DNA of 36,946 nucleotides from an uncultured Acidimicrobiales bacterium (GTDB lineage: Bacteria; Actinomycetota; Acidimicrobiia; Acidimicrobiales; SZUA-35), in contig CALIFY010000017.1 in the NCBI GenBank assembly GCA_938021675.1, forward strand, positions 1-36,946, given 5' to 3'. The translations under genes were made by a program, and so were the position numbers. Shown here in pieces: positions 8,691 to 15,503 of the stretch (position 1 is its first letter; each line of letters begins with the position of its first letter). The notes beneath the pieces are model-generated. The model saw nothing but the letters and a program-made list of their open reading frames with translations. It ran no database searches and had not been told where the DNA came from.

Positions 8691-8768
8691 CGACGTGTAG
8701 CGTCGCCAACACCGGGCACCACCCGACCATTCATCGGAGCGTTCGTTGCGGCAAACTGAGAAACGATC

Positions 8769-10391
8769 ATGACCACCACCTCGGACTCTCACCAACCATC
8801 TCCCACCGGTGAACCACCCGCTGACGACCTCCATCTCGGCTCGTTCACCACCGACGCACCGTGGAGCATGGCAACACGATCTCCGAGCTGGGCCCGGGTG
8901 GTCGACGTGCTGCGGACCGAACAGGTTCGCCAGCTGCCCTGGCTCACAACCCCACCGAGACTGCCGCCTATCGGCCGAGCACTGACAGTGATCGCCATCG
9001 TCGGCCGCGCTGTCGGTCTGTGGTATCTCCTCGAACGACGGCGGGAAAATTCTCGCGCTCGGCTTTCCCGAAGGTTGCGGCTAGCTGCAGAACGTCTCGG
9101 TCCGACATACATCAAGTTGGCCCAGATCATTAGCGCCGGCGAGGGGGTATTCCCCACCGAACTCGTCGAGGAATGCAAGAAATGCCGCGATCAGGTGCCG
9201 GCCGTGCCGTTCGAGGAGGTCGAAGAGGCGATCGAACGAGAACTTGGCGCATCAATTCCCGACGTCTTCGGTCACCTCGACCGCTCAGCCCTCGCCGCAG
9301 CCTCGATCGCGCAAGTCCATGCCGCCGAACTTGTCACCGGTGAACGAGTGGTCGTCAAGGTGCAACGTCCAGGCATCGACGTCCTCGTTCGGAAGGATCT
9401 CCGAGTTCTGAGTTGGCTTGCTCCGTTTCTCGTCGGTCGGATACCGGTGGCGGCGCTCGCCAATCCGCCGGCTCTTGTCGAGCTATTTGCCGAGACCATC
9501 GTCGAGGAACTCGACTTCCGCCTCGAAGCGGCCAACATGCTCGATGTGGCCGATGTCTTCGTGAAACTAGACCAACGAGGGTTCGTTGTACCCCGCCCGC
9601 ACCCCGACCATGTGACTCGGCGGGTGTTGGTGATGGAACGGCTCGACGGATTCAAGTTCAACGATGTTTCGGGAATGCTCGATGCCGGAGTGGACACTCA
9701 CGCCGTAGTGAAGACCGGCATGATCGGATTCCTTGAAGGCGCGTTTCTTCATGGCGTTTTCCATGGTGACCTCCATGGTGGCAACCTGTTCATCCGACCC
9801 GACGGCCGTACGGCATTGATGGACTTCGGCATCACTGGCCGTCTGACCGAAGAGGAGCGGATGGCGTTTCTCCGGATGATGACGTCAGCCATGACAAACG
9901 ACGTCCGAGGCCAGATCGCCGCCTTTCGTGACCTCGGCGCCCTCCCGGGCGACACCGACATCGACGCCATCGTGACCGATCTTCGCCTCGACGGCCCACC
10001 CCTCGACCCGACGTCGCTGTCGCCAGAAGAGTTGGTATCCGAACTTCAGCGAGTGATCAAGGCACTACTCGGCTACGGCGCCCGGTTACCTAAGCCGCTG
10101 ATGCTCTACATCAAGAATTTGATTTTCATCGACGGTGCCATCGCTACGTTGGCCCCAGAGCTCGACATGTTCGCCACCGTCACCGATGTTGCCACCCACT
10201 TCGCCACTACCCACGGGCAGACCATCGCGGCCCAGCTCGGCATGAAGCAACAGGAAATCGAACTCGATCTCGACGGTGTCAAGGCGGGATTCGGCGTCGA
10301 CCCAGCGACCACCGACCGGCTCTCCTATGCCGATCTGCGTAGACGCCGAGCGCTAATCCAGAAACGACTGAGCGGTCGCTCGGTCGAGTAG
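8769..10391 (+). CDS. ABC1/UbiB-family atypical kinase-like ATPase (AarF-like)
   Basis: A 540-aa protein with all the main family marks: 'LGPTYIKLAQ' (K116; the usual KxGQ motif is KLAQ here), the Ala-rich nucleotide loop 'LAAASIAQVHAAEL' (near 178), 'VVVKVQRPGI' (VAVK-like lysine), 'HGDLHGGNLF' (about 330-339) and 'MDFGITG' (DFG at about 352). The family regulates isoprenoid-quinone biosynthesis or lipid handling in bacteria, probably as an ATPase at the membrane. The C-terminal membrane helix pair seen in UbiB is not obvious. The start is ATG 8769 with no clear ribosome site. In an actinobacterium the relevant quinone would be menaquinone; note the GGR/MenJ-type gene at 24.8 kb, although not linked to this one. 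Confidence 0.88.
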   Translation: MTTTSDSHQPSPTGEPPADDLHLGSFTTDAPWSMATRSPSWARVVDVLRTEQVRQLPWLTTPPRLPPIGRALTVIAIVGRAVGLWYLLERRRENSRARLSRRLRLAAERLGPTYIKLAQIISAGEGVFPTELVEECKKCRDQVPAVPFEEVEEAIERELGASIPDVFGHLDRSALAAASIAQVHAAELVTGERVVVKVQRPGIDVLVRKDLRVLSWLAPFLVGRIPVAALANPPALVELFAETIVEELDFRLEAANMLDVADVFVKLDQRGFVVPRPHPDHVTRRVLVMERLDGFKFNDVSGMLDAGVDTHAVVKTGMIGFLEGAFLHGVFHGDLHGGNLFIRPDGRTALMDFGITGRLTEEERMAFLRMMTSAMTNDVRGQIAAFRDLGALPGDTDIDAIVTDLRLDGPPLDPTSLSPEELVSELQRVIKALLGYGARLPKPLMLYIKNLIFIDGAIATLAPELDMFATVTDVATHFATTHGQTIAAQLGMKQQEIELDLDGVKAGFGVDPATTDRLSYADLRRRRALIQKRLSGRSVE

Positions 10392-10442
10392 GAAAACGTC
10401 CGATCCGTCACGGACCGATGATCGATAAGTCGAGCTAGAGTC

Positions 10443-11108
10443 ATGGCCGTGCGTCTCGTCATCGCCGACTGCACGGTCGACTACGTAGGCCGTCTCACCG
10501 CTCACCTCCCTCGGGCTACTCGCCTCATCATGGTCAAGGCAGACGGCTGCGTTGCCGTACACGCCGACGGTGGCGCGTACAAGCCGATGAATTGGATGAC
10601 GGCCCCCAACGTGTTGACCGATGGTGACGATGCGTGGACGGTCACAAACCCCAAAGGCGAGACCCTAACCATCACCCTCCACGAAGTCATCAGCGACGTC
10701 AACCATCCCTTCGGAGACGAACCCTCGCTGCAGAAAGATGGGGTCGAAGCCCATCTTCAAGAGTTGTTGGCGGTCGAGCCAGAACAGCTAGAAGATGGCA
10801 TGCGACTGGTGCGCCGGGAATACCCAACCGAGATTGGTCCAGTCGACCTCCTCTGTCGCGACGCGACGGGGACGGTGGTGGCGGTCGAGGTGAAGCGGCG
10901 AGGCGAAATAGACGGCGTCGAACAGCTAACCCGGTACCTGGACTTTCTGAACCGCCAGCCAGACCTCTCACCGGTTCGCGGCATGTTCGTCGCCCAAGAG
11001 ATCAAGCTTCAAGCCAAAACGCTGGCCAGCGACCGGCGGATCGACTGGGTTGAAGTTGACTATGACGAACTCCGCGGTATCGAACGGCCCCAACAAAAGC
11101 TCTTCTAA
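10443..11108 (+). CDS. nucS: Endonuclease NucS (non-canonical mismatch repair)
   Basis: A 221-aa protein that reads along the whole length of actinobacterial NucS: '[21 protein letters not shown]' at the N-terminus, '[21 protein letters not shown]', '[13 protein letters not shown]', and the nuclease core '[36 protein letters not shown]' with D135, E148 and K150 as the PD-(D/E)XK-type residues. NucS cuts both strands at mismatches and takes the place of MutS/MutL in Actinobacteria and Archaea. The protein ends in Q-Q-K-L-F, a good match to the sliding-clamp-binding consensus. Its TAA overlaps the TAG of the convergent MaoC gene (shared bases 11105-11108). Start ATG 10443 matches the family N-terminus. 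Confidence 0.93.
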   Translation: MAVRLVIADCTVDYVGRLTAHLPRATRLIMVKADGCVAVHADGGAYKPMNWMTAPNVLTDGDDAWTVTNPKGETLTITLHEVISDVNHPFGDEPSLQKDGVEAHLQELLAVEPEQLEDGMRLVRREYPTEIGPVDLLCRDATGTVVAVEVKRRGEIDGVEQLTRYLDFLNRQPDLSPVRGMFVAQEIKLQAKTLASDRRIDWVEVDYDELRGIERPQQKLF

Positions 11109-11989
11109 CCGCCGGCCGGTACGGCGAATTCAACTCCCCCGTTGTTGAATACGACTCGGCCATCCTCTCCACACGTCTGGAAGATGGCCCGCCCAACGCC
11201 GTCGTCCCACACCCTGATCGTCAGTTTCTCGCCGGGTAACACCGGCGAGCTAAACCGACCTTCCATGGCTTGGAATCGCTCCGGCTCGGAGTCGCAAAGG
11301 GTATGGAGTAAGGCTCGACCGGTGAACCCATAGGTGCATAGGCCGTGCAGGATCGGCTTCGGGAAGCCCCCAGCATCTGAAAACTGCTTATCGGAGTGGA
11401 GCGGATTGCGGTCACCGCACAACCTGTAGAGCAGGGCCTGATCGGGCCGGGTCTGACAGGTAACCGAGTGGTCGGGCTCGCGGTCGGGGGCGACGTTCGG
11501 TTTCTCTTTCGGGCCAGGATCTCCGCCGAACCCTCCTTCGCCAATAATGAACACCGATGAGGTGGTGCCAAATAGTGGCTGCCCATCGTCGACCAACACC
11601 GCCTCGGCCTTCATGGCGATTATCGCCCCTTTCCCTTTGTCGTAGATGCCGACGATTTCGTCGACTATCTCGACCTCTCCCCGCGTAGGAATCTCCCGGT
11701 AGAGCCGGATGCCCTGCTCGCCGTGTAAGAGCATCCGGTTGTCCCATGTACCGGCCTCGGCGAGGGCCGAGCGACCTCCGGTGGCGTTAAATCCAGCGAT
11801 GACCGCGAATGTCGGGAAGACCAGCTGATCGACCCCGGCAGTGTTCTCGGTGGTGAACTCCAGTTCGTAGCCAACCGGGTCCGACACGCCGGCACCGATG
11901 CCGAGCGCGTAGAGCAGACAGTCGTCTGGCACCCATGAGGCACGGCGGGGAGACCCGACCACCCCTACTGCATCAGGATGTATAGCCAT
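11105..11989 (-). CDS. MaoC-like (hot-dog) enoyl-CoA hydratase, double hot-dog type
   Basis: A 294-aa protein. The N-terminal hot-dog half is '[19 protein letters not shown]...'. The C-terminal half carries the hydratase-2 motif '[22 protein letters not shown]' (residues 188-209) with the catalytic Asp193/His198 pair and '[17 protein letters not shown]'. This is the layout of R-specific enoyl-CoA hydratases acting on bulky substrates such as steroid side-chain enoyl-CoAs (ChsH3-like, MFE-2 hydratase 2-like). It lies 83 bp downstream of an SDR gene of the matching MFE-2 dehydrogenase type on the same strand; the two together would do the hydration and oxidation steps of beta-oxidation. Substrate choice (sterol side chain or long-chain acyl) is inferred. 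Confidence 0.86.
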   Translation of the reverse strand: MAIHPDAVGVVGSPRRASWVPDDCLLYALGIGAGVSDPVGYELEFTTENTAGVDQLVFPTFAVIAGFNATGGRSALAEAGTWDNRMLLHGEQGIRLYREIPTRGEVEIVDEIVGIYDKGKGAIIAMKAEAVLVDDGQPLFGTTSSVFIIGEGGFGGDPGPKEKPNVAPDREPDHSVTCQTRPDQALLYRLCGDRNPLHSDKQFSDAGGFPKPILHGLCTYGFTGRALLHTLCDSEPERFQAMEGRFSSPVLPGEKLTIRVWDDGVGRAIFQTCGEDGRVVFNNGGVEFAVPAGG

Positions 11990-12072
11990 GGCAAGTTCCT
12001 CTCAACTCCGTTCTGCAGTCAATCATGACACCGCTCGGGCCCGAACCCAGATTCCGACAAGCCGACGAACGA

Positions 12073-12999
12073 TCAGTACGGGGTCGGCCGTCCCGGCCCT
12101 GTAACCGGGGCACCATCCATATCGCTGTTGGGTTGAGCGTCGACCATCAAGCGCTGAACGAGCGGCCCGATCTCCGTCGGGTCGCCGACCGGTTCGACCG
12201 TTGGGCCTCGCTGCCACATGTTGGCGATGCCGAGCACCTGGCCACTGGCTTCGAAGACCCGGCCGGTCACCGGAGCCGATTCGGCACTGGCCAGCCAGGT
12301 GCAGATCGGGGCGACCCATCGAGGATGCATCATCGCCTTGCTCTCCTCGTCCATCGCCCCCATCCCAAGATTCTCGGTCATACGGGTCAACGCTCCTGGG
12401 GCGATGGCGTTCACGGTCACGCCATACCGGTGGAGTTCTTGGGCGGCGATGACGGTGAAGGCAGCAATGCCCGCCTTGGCTGCTCCGTAGTTGGTTTGGC
12501 CGGGGTTGCCGTAGATGCCGGACACCGAGCTTGTATTGATGATGCGGGCGTCGTTCGGCTCACCCGATTTGGCTCGCTCCCGCCAGTACGCGGCGGCCCA
12601 ACGGGCCGGGGCGAAGGTGCCTTTGAGGTGCACCTCGATCACCGCGTCCCATTCGGGTTCGGTCATATTGGTGAGCATGCGATCTCGGAGGATGCCTGCG
12701 TTGTTGACCACGACGTCCAGGCCGCCGAAGGTCTCGACGGCCATGTTGATCAGCCGCTGGGCTCCCTCCCAGTCCGAAACGTCGTCGCCATTGGCGATCG
12801 CCTGACCGCCCATCTCGGTGATCAGGCGTACAACGTCGTCTGCGGGCGAGCGCCCACCACCCGAGCCATCAACCTCGCCACCGAGGTCGTTGACGACGAC
12901 CTTTGCACCATGTTCGGCCAGCATGATGGCGTGCTCACGGCCGATTCCCCGACCGGCTCCGGTAACGACGGCCACCCGGTCGGCACACATTCGGTTCAT
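12073..12999 (-). CDS. SDR-family 3-hydroxyacyl-CoA dehydrogenase (MFE-2/ChsB1-like)
   Basis: A 308-aa classical short-chain dehydrogenase: NAD-binding 'VTGAGRGIGREHA' (about 12-24), 'NDLGGEVDGSGGG' (the segment typical of the peroxisomal MFE-2 dehydrogenase family), 'VVNNAGILRDRML' (NNAG 99-102), catalytic Ser near 157-158 and Y171-x3-K175 in 'TNYGAAKAGI'. Relatives such as mycobacterial ChsB1 oxidise (R)-3-hydroxyacyl-CoA esters of sterol side chains. It is first in a two-gene minus-strand operon with the MaoC hydratase. A second ATG (12990) is possible. A hairpin-forming repeat lies just upstream. Confidence 0.87.
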   Translation of the reverse strand: MNRMCADRVAVVTGAGRGIGREHAIMLAEHGAKVVVNDLGGEVDGSGGGRSPADDVVRLITEMGGQAIANGDDVSDWEGAQRLINMAVETFGGLDVVVNNAGILRDRMLTNMTEPEWDAVIEVHLKGTFAPARWAAAYWRERAKSGEPNDARIINTSSVSGIYGNPGQTNYGAAKAGIAAFTVIAAQELHRYGVTVNAIAPGALTRMTENLGMGAMDEESKAMMHPRWVAPICTWLASAESAPVTGRVFEASGQVLGIANMWQRGPTVEPVGDPTEIGPLVQRLMVDAQPNSDMDGAPVTGPGRPTPY

Positions 13000-13020
13000 C
13001 GGTCAACGCCCCCATTCCCG

Positions 13021-13038
13021 CGGCGCCGGTTGGCGCCG
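13021..13038. promoter_or_regulatory. GC-rich hairpin in the SDR/MaoC operon leader
   Basis: CGGCGCC-GGTT-GGCGCCG is a perfect 7-bp stem with a 4-nt loop, 22 bp upstream of the SDR start codon. It could be an operator or a leader hairpin of the minus-strand operon; no partner regulator gene is adjacent. Confidence 0.35.
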
Positions 13039-13356
13039 TGTTGGTTCGGCCTCCGATCATGTCACATCGCCACCGAAGGCCGAAATGCAGAAGGCCGATT
13101 GCCGTCGGCCTGGTTTGCTCCGCCATTCGGAGTCGTTCCTGCCACGAGCCCCCGACCGAGATCGCCGCCGCTGCGAAATTTCCAAAGAGGTACGGCGTGG
13201 ACCCCTGACCACTCGACGAGAACATACAAGAAATTCAACCTTTTATTACCTAAAAACGGAGTCTTTACATTCCACATTCACGATGATAGCGTGACTCATA
13301 TAGTCAATAATGCGATCGCATATCGCGACACTCATTGGATGAATCCGATTGCAGTA

Positions 13357-13384
13357 TTGAGAATCTTCCTTGTGAACATTTATT
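13357..13384 (+). promoter_or_regulatory. Candidate promoter of the leader ORF / transketolase cluster
   Basis: TTGAGA (13357-13362; five of six against TTGACA), a 16-bp spacer and TTTATT (13379-13384) would start transcription about 25 nt before the 26-codon ORF. It lies in the AT-rich stretch, just after the palindromes. A TTGTGAA direct repeat overlaps spacer and -10. Confidence 0.35.
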
Positions 13385-13416
13385 GTGAATCTTTTCTTAA
13401 TTCCGGAGGGAAGTTT

Positions 13417-13497
13417 ATGTCTTTCAGAGTCACCAAAGACATCGAACACACAGGGACCACCGACACCACCAAGGCCTTATCGGCATCCCGGTCCTGA
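13417..13497 (+). CDS. 26-aa leader peptide or micropeptide
   Basis: ATG 13417 is preceded by GGAGGG (13405-13410) at ideal spacing, the best ribosome site in this region, in an otherwise non-coding stretch. The peptide begins MSFRVTKDIEHTGTTD and ends KALSASRS; six of its 26 residues are Thr. It has no signal peptide, no Cys, and resembles no RiPP precursor that I recognise. The TGA stop (13495-13497) lies inside the first arm of an RNA structure described separately. It precedes the transketolase cluster by about 200 bp on the same strand. An attenuator-type leader peptide is the favoured reading; a genuine small product or a chance ORF remain possible. Confidence 0.5.
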   Translation: MSFRVTKDIEHTGTTDTTKALSASRS

Positions 13498-13551
13498 AAT
13501 TTTCGGGCTCCTGAAGCTGCCAACGAACCCCGAAAGCAGCTTCATTTCAGG
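13493..13551 (+). ncRNA. Candidate structured leader RNA with nested-pseudoknot pairing
   Basis: Three perfect complementary pairs occur in 59 nt in the order A-B-C-B'-C'-A': A CCTGAAAT (13493-13500) with A' ATTTCAGG (13544-13551); B TTTCGGG (13501-13507) with B' CCCGAAA (13529-13535); C GAAGCTGC (13513-13520) with C' GCAGCTTC (13536-13543). B', C' and A' are contiguous. B-B' and C-C' cross, so they form an H-type pseudoknot inside helix A or are mutually exclusive hairpins. The stop codon of the upstream 26-codon ORF is in A. It matches no riboswitch class that I recognise. Confidence 0.5.
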
Positions 13552-13556
13552 CAATA

Positions 13557-13638
13557 GGTCGGGTGTTCGCCTTCCGGCCCGCGACCTGGTCGCCCCCAGC
13601 TCGACCAATGCTCGTTCGACCGAAGTCAGCTGAATTGG
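13557..13638 (+). promoter_or_regulatory. Further potential stem-loops in the transketolase leader
   Basis: GGTCGGG (13557-13563) can pair with CCC-gc-GACC (13578-13586), competing with the palindrome GCGACCTGGTCGC (13581-13593). Downstream, CCAAT-GCT (13605-13612) can pair with AGC-tga-ATTGG (up to 13638). These alternative helices follow directly after the pseudoknot-capable element and would be in the same transcript. Confidence 0.3.
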
Positions 13639-13704
13639 CATGAAAGGTTCGATCAACTTTTTGTAAACATGCACGAAAAAAATATTGGAACGGAGAGTCA
13701 ACCC

Positions 13705-14568
13705 ATGAAGATCCACCCTAATACGGTTCCGTACTATCGACCCAATTTGAACCCGTCACCGATTATGGCCGCCAATTACCTAGGCAAATTGGCCGATGAT
13801 GTTCGTCGCCAGACGATCACGATGATCCACCAGGCGGGATCCGGCCACGTCGCATCTTCACTATCCTGCGTGGACGTCCTCACCGCGTTGCGGTTCTCCC
13901 TGATGAGATGGGAGGACAGCTCCCGGAGAGACACGTTCGTGCTGTCCAAGGGACATGCCGCTCCGGCCTGGTACTCGACCCTGATGATTGCCGGCGATAT
14001 ACCGGACACGACGCCGACGCTCCGGCAAATCGACTCGCCACTCCAGGGCCATCCCGACCGCCAAAGGCTCGAGTTCGTGGATGCCAGCACGGGAGCACTC
14101 GGTCAAGGATTGGCCATGGCGCTCGGGGCGGCGCTCGCCTGCCGGATGGATCAATCGGGTCGCCGAGTCTGGTGCCTGCTCGGAGACGGCGAGTGTCAGG
14201 AAGGCGAAGTCTGGGAGTCGCTCATGTTCGCATCGGCCCAAGCGCTCGGGACCACCACGGTGTTCGTCGACCACAACCGGTCGCAGAGCGACGGACGTCT
14301 CGAAGACGTCATGCCCATCGGCGACCTCGCAGCCAAGTTCCAGGCCTTTGGATGGAACGTCCAGACCATCGACGGTCACGACATGCGACAGATTCTCCGG
14401 GCATCGCACAATGCAACGCAAATCCAAGATCGGCCGTCGGTCATCGTGGCCGAGACGAAGAAGGGCTTCCTCCGAGACGGCCACATCGCCCTCAACGGTG
14501 CACACGGCGCCACCTTCGATGATGACAGTGCCAGCCAATCGCTGGCCGTGCTCGGTGGTGGGCGATGA
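13705..14568 (+). CDS. Transketolase, N-terminal (TPP-binding) subunit
   Basis: A 287-aa protein equal to the PP/TPP half of transketolase. It has 'GSGHVASSLSCVDVLTAL' (His48), 'VLSKGHAAPAWYSTL' (His84), 'LQGHPD' (His116), 'STGALGQGLAMALGAALA' and the TPP/Mg motif GDGE (160-163) ending at 'VDHN' (Asn191). ATG 13705 is chosen because GGAGAG lies 7 nt upstream; the in-frame ATG at 13669 has no ribosome site. The next gene overlaps by ATGA and encodes the Pyr half, so the two make one heteromeric enzyme. Split transketolases transfer a two-carbon ketol unit between sugar phosphates, making for example sedoheptulose-7-phosphate. Location at the head of a sugar-modifying cluster suggests a dedicated rather than housekeeping enzyme. 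Confidence 0.88.
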   Translation: MKIHPNTVPYYRPNLNPSPIMAANYLGKLADDVRRQTITMIHQAGSGHVASSLSCVDVLTALRFSLMRWEDSSRRDTFVLSKGHAAPAWYSTLMIAGDIPDTTPTLRQIDSPLQGHPDRQRLEFVDASTGALGQGLAMALGAALACRMDQSGRRVWCLLGDGECQEGEVWESLMFASAQALGTTTVFVDHNRSQSDGRLEDVMPIGDLAAKFQAFGWNVQTIDGHDMRQILRASHNATQIQDRPSVIVAETKKGFLRDGHIALNGAHGATFDDDSASQSLAVLGGGR

Positions 14569-15485
14569 AGGCGACCCGAGACTGGTTCGGCAGCGAGCTG
14601 GTGAAGATCGGCGACACCTTCGACAATGTGGTGGTGGTCAACTGCGACCTGGGCGCGGCCACCAGGACACTGCAGTTCAGAGACGCCTACCCGAACCGGT
14701 TCTTCGAGGGCGGCATCGCCGAGGCCAATGCGATCGGGGTGGCAGCCGGGCTGGCTCTTGAGGGGTACCGGCCATTCGTCGCCAGCTTCGGACACTTCCT
14801 CACCGGCAAGTTCCTCGAAATTTTCCAGTCGGTGGGACTGAACGACGCTCCGGTGGTACTCGTAGGCAGTCACGCCGGTCTCGCGATCGGAAAGGACGGC
14901 CCGACCCAGATGGGTCTGCGAGACCTGGCCTTGATCCGGACGCTACCCAATGTGGCCATTTATCAACCGGCCGATGGGGTGGAGACAAACCGGATGATGG
15001 AGCACATCGCGGCCGGTTCTCAGCCGGTATACCTGCGCCTTTGCCGCCAGCCGACACCGGAAGTCCATACCCCCGACTACGTCTTCCGGCCCCATCATCC
15101 CGACGTCATCGTCAGGGGCCGGGAGACCCTGGTGCTGACCATGGGAGGTTCCGTGCACTCCACGATCGAATCGCTCGGCGGAATGGTCAACGGCGAGTCC
15201 CGTCCGACGATAGCCAACATCTCCAGCCTGCCCGTCCTGGCCGCACCATTCCTCGAGCTGCTGGACGGTCACGACAAAGTGGTCGTGATCGAGGATCACT
15301 ATCAAGTGGGCGGACTGACCGACGAGATTTCCCGCCTTCTGGTCGACAACCGGGCCAACGTCGAATTCCGAGCCGTGGCCGTCACCGACTACGGACAGGC
15401 TGGATCTCCTGATGACCTCTACGCCCGTTACGGCCTCGATGCCCGATCGATCGCATCGACCTTGCGGGCTGTCGTCGCCGCCTAA
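14565..15485 (+). CDS. Transketolase, C-terminal (pyrimidine-binding) subunit
   Basis: A 306-aa protein. It contains the Pyr domain with the catalytic-Glu motif 'FFEGGIAEANAIGVAAGLALEGYRPFVASF', 'HAGLAIGKDGPTQMGLRDLALIRTLPN' and the transketolase C-terminal domain from about residue 185 ('LVLTMGGSVHSTIESL...KVVVIEDHYQVGGL'). The Glu of 'GIAE' activates the thiamine of the partner subunit. The ATG overlaps the TGA of the N-terminal subunit gene, giving equimolar synthesis. DXS-like or pyruvate-dehydrogenase-like relatives exist in antibiotic clusters, but the His pattern in the partner subunit fits transketolase best. Confidence 0.88.
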   Translation: MKATRDWFGSELVKIGDTFDNVVVVNCDLGAATRTLQFRDAYPNRFFEGGIAEANAIGVAAGLALEGYRPFVASFGHFLTGKFLEIFQSVGLNDAPVVLVGSHAGLAIGKDGPTQMGLRDLALIRTLPNVAIYQPADGVETNRMMEHIAAGSQPVYLRLCRQPTPEVHTPDYVFRPHHPDVIVRGRETLVLTMGGSVHSTIESLGGMVNGESRPTIANISSLPVLAAPFLELLDGHDKVVVIEDHYQVGGLTDEISRLLVDNRANVEFRAVAVTDYGQAGSPDDLYARYGLDARSIASTLRAVVAA

Positions 15486-15503
15486 CACCCGAAAGGTCAG
15501 AAG

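Larger units (their letters stand above)
13000..13416. other. 417-bp gene-free divergent region with an AT-rich core
   Basis: No credible gene is seen on either strand. The left part (to about 13215) is GC-rich like the rest. From about 13225 to 13416 the sequence turns visibly AT-rich, which is unique in this window. It contains a 17-bp dyad TCACG-N7-CGTGA (13278-13294), a perfect 12-bp palindrome ATGCGATCGCAT (13310-13321), the palindrome TCGCGA (13323-13328) and two copies of TTGTGAA (starting near 13370 and 13383). It drives the minus-strand SDR operon on one side and the leader ORF and transketolase cluster on the other. The base composition suggests transfer or a strongly regulated promoter. 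Confidence 0.6.

Noticed and set aside
12025-13416. Long plus-strand open frame across the SDR gene
   Set aside because: It runs antisense to an intact SDR gene and has Arg/His/Pro-rich composition typical of a high-GC shadow frame; only its last 26 codons, which have their own ribosome site, are kept.
13417-13497. RiPP precursor peptide
   Set aside because: There is no Cys or recognisable core, and no maturase (radical SAM, YcaO, LanM, cyclodehydratase) nearby; a regulatory leader fits the RNA structure better.
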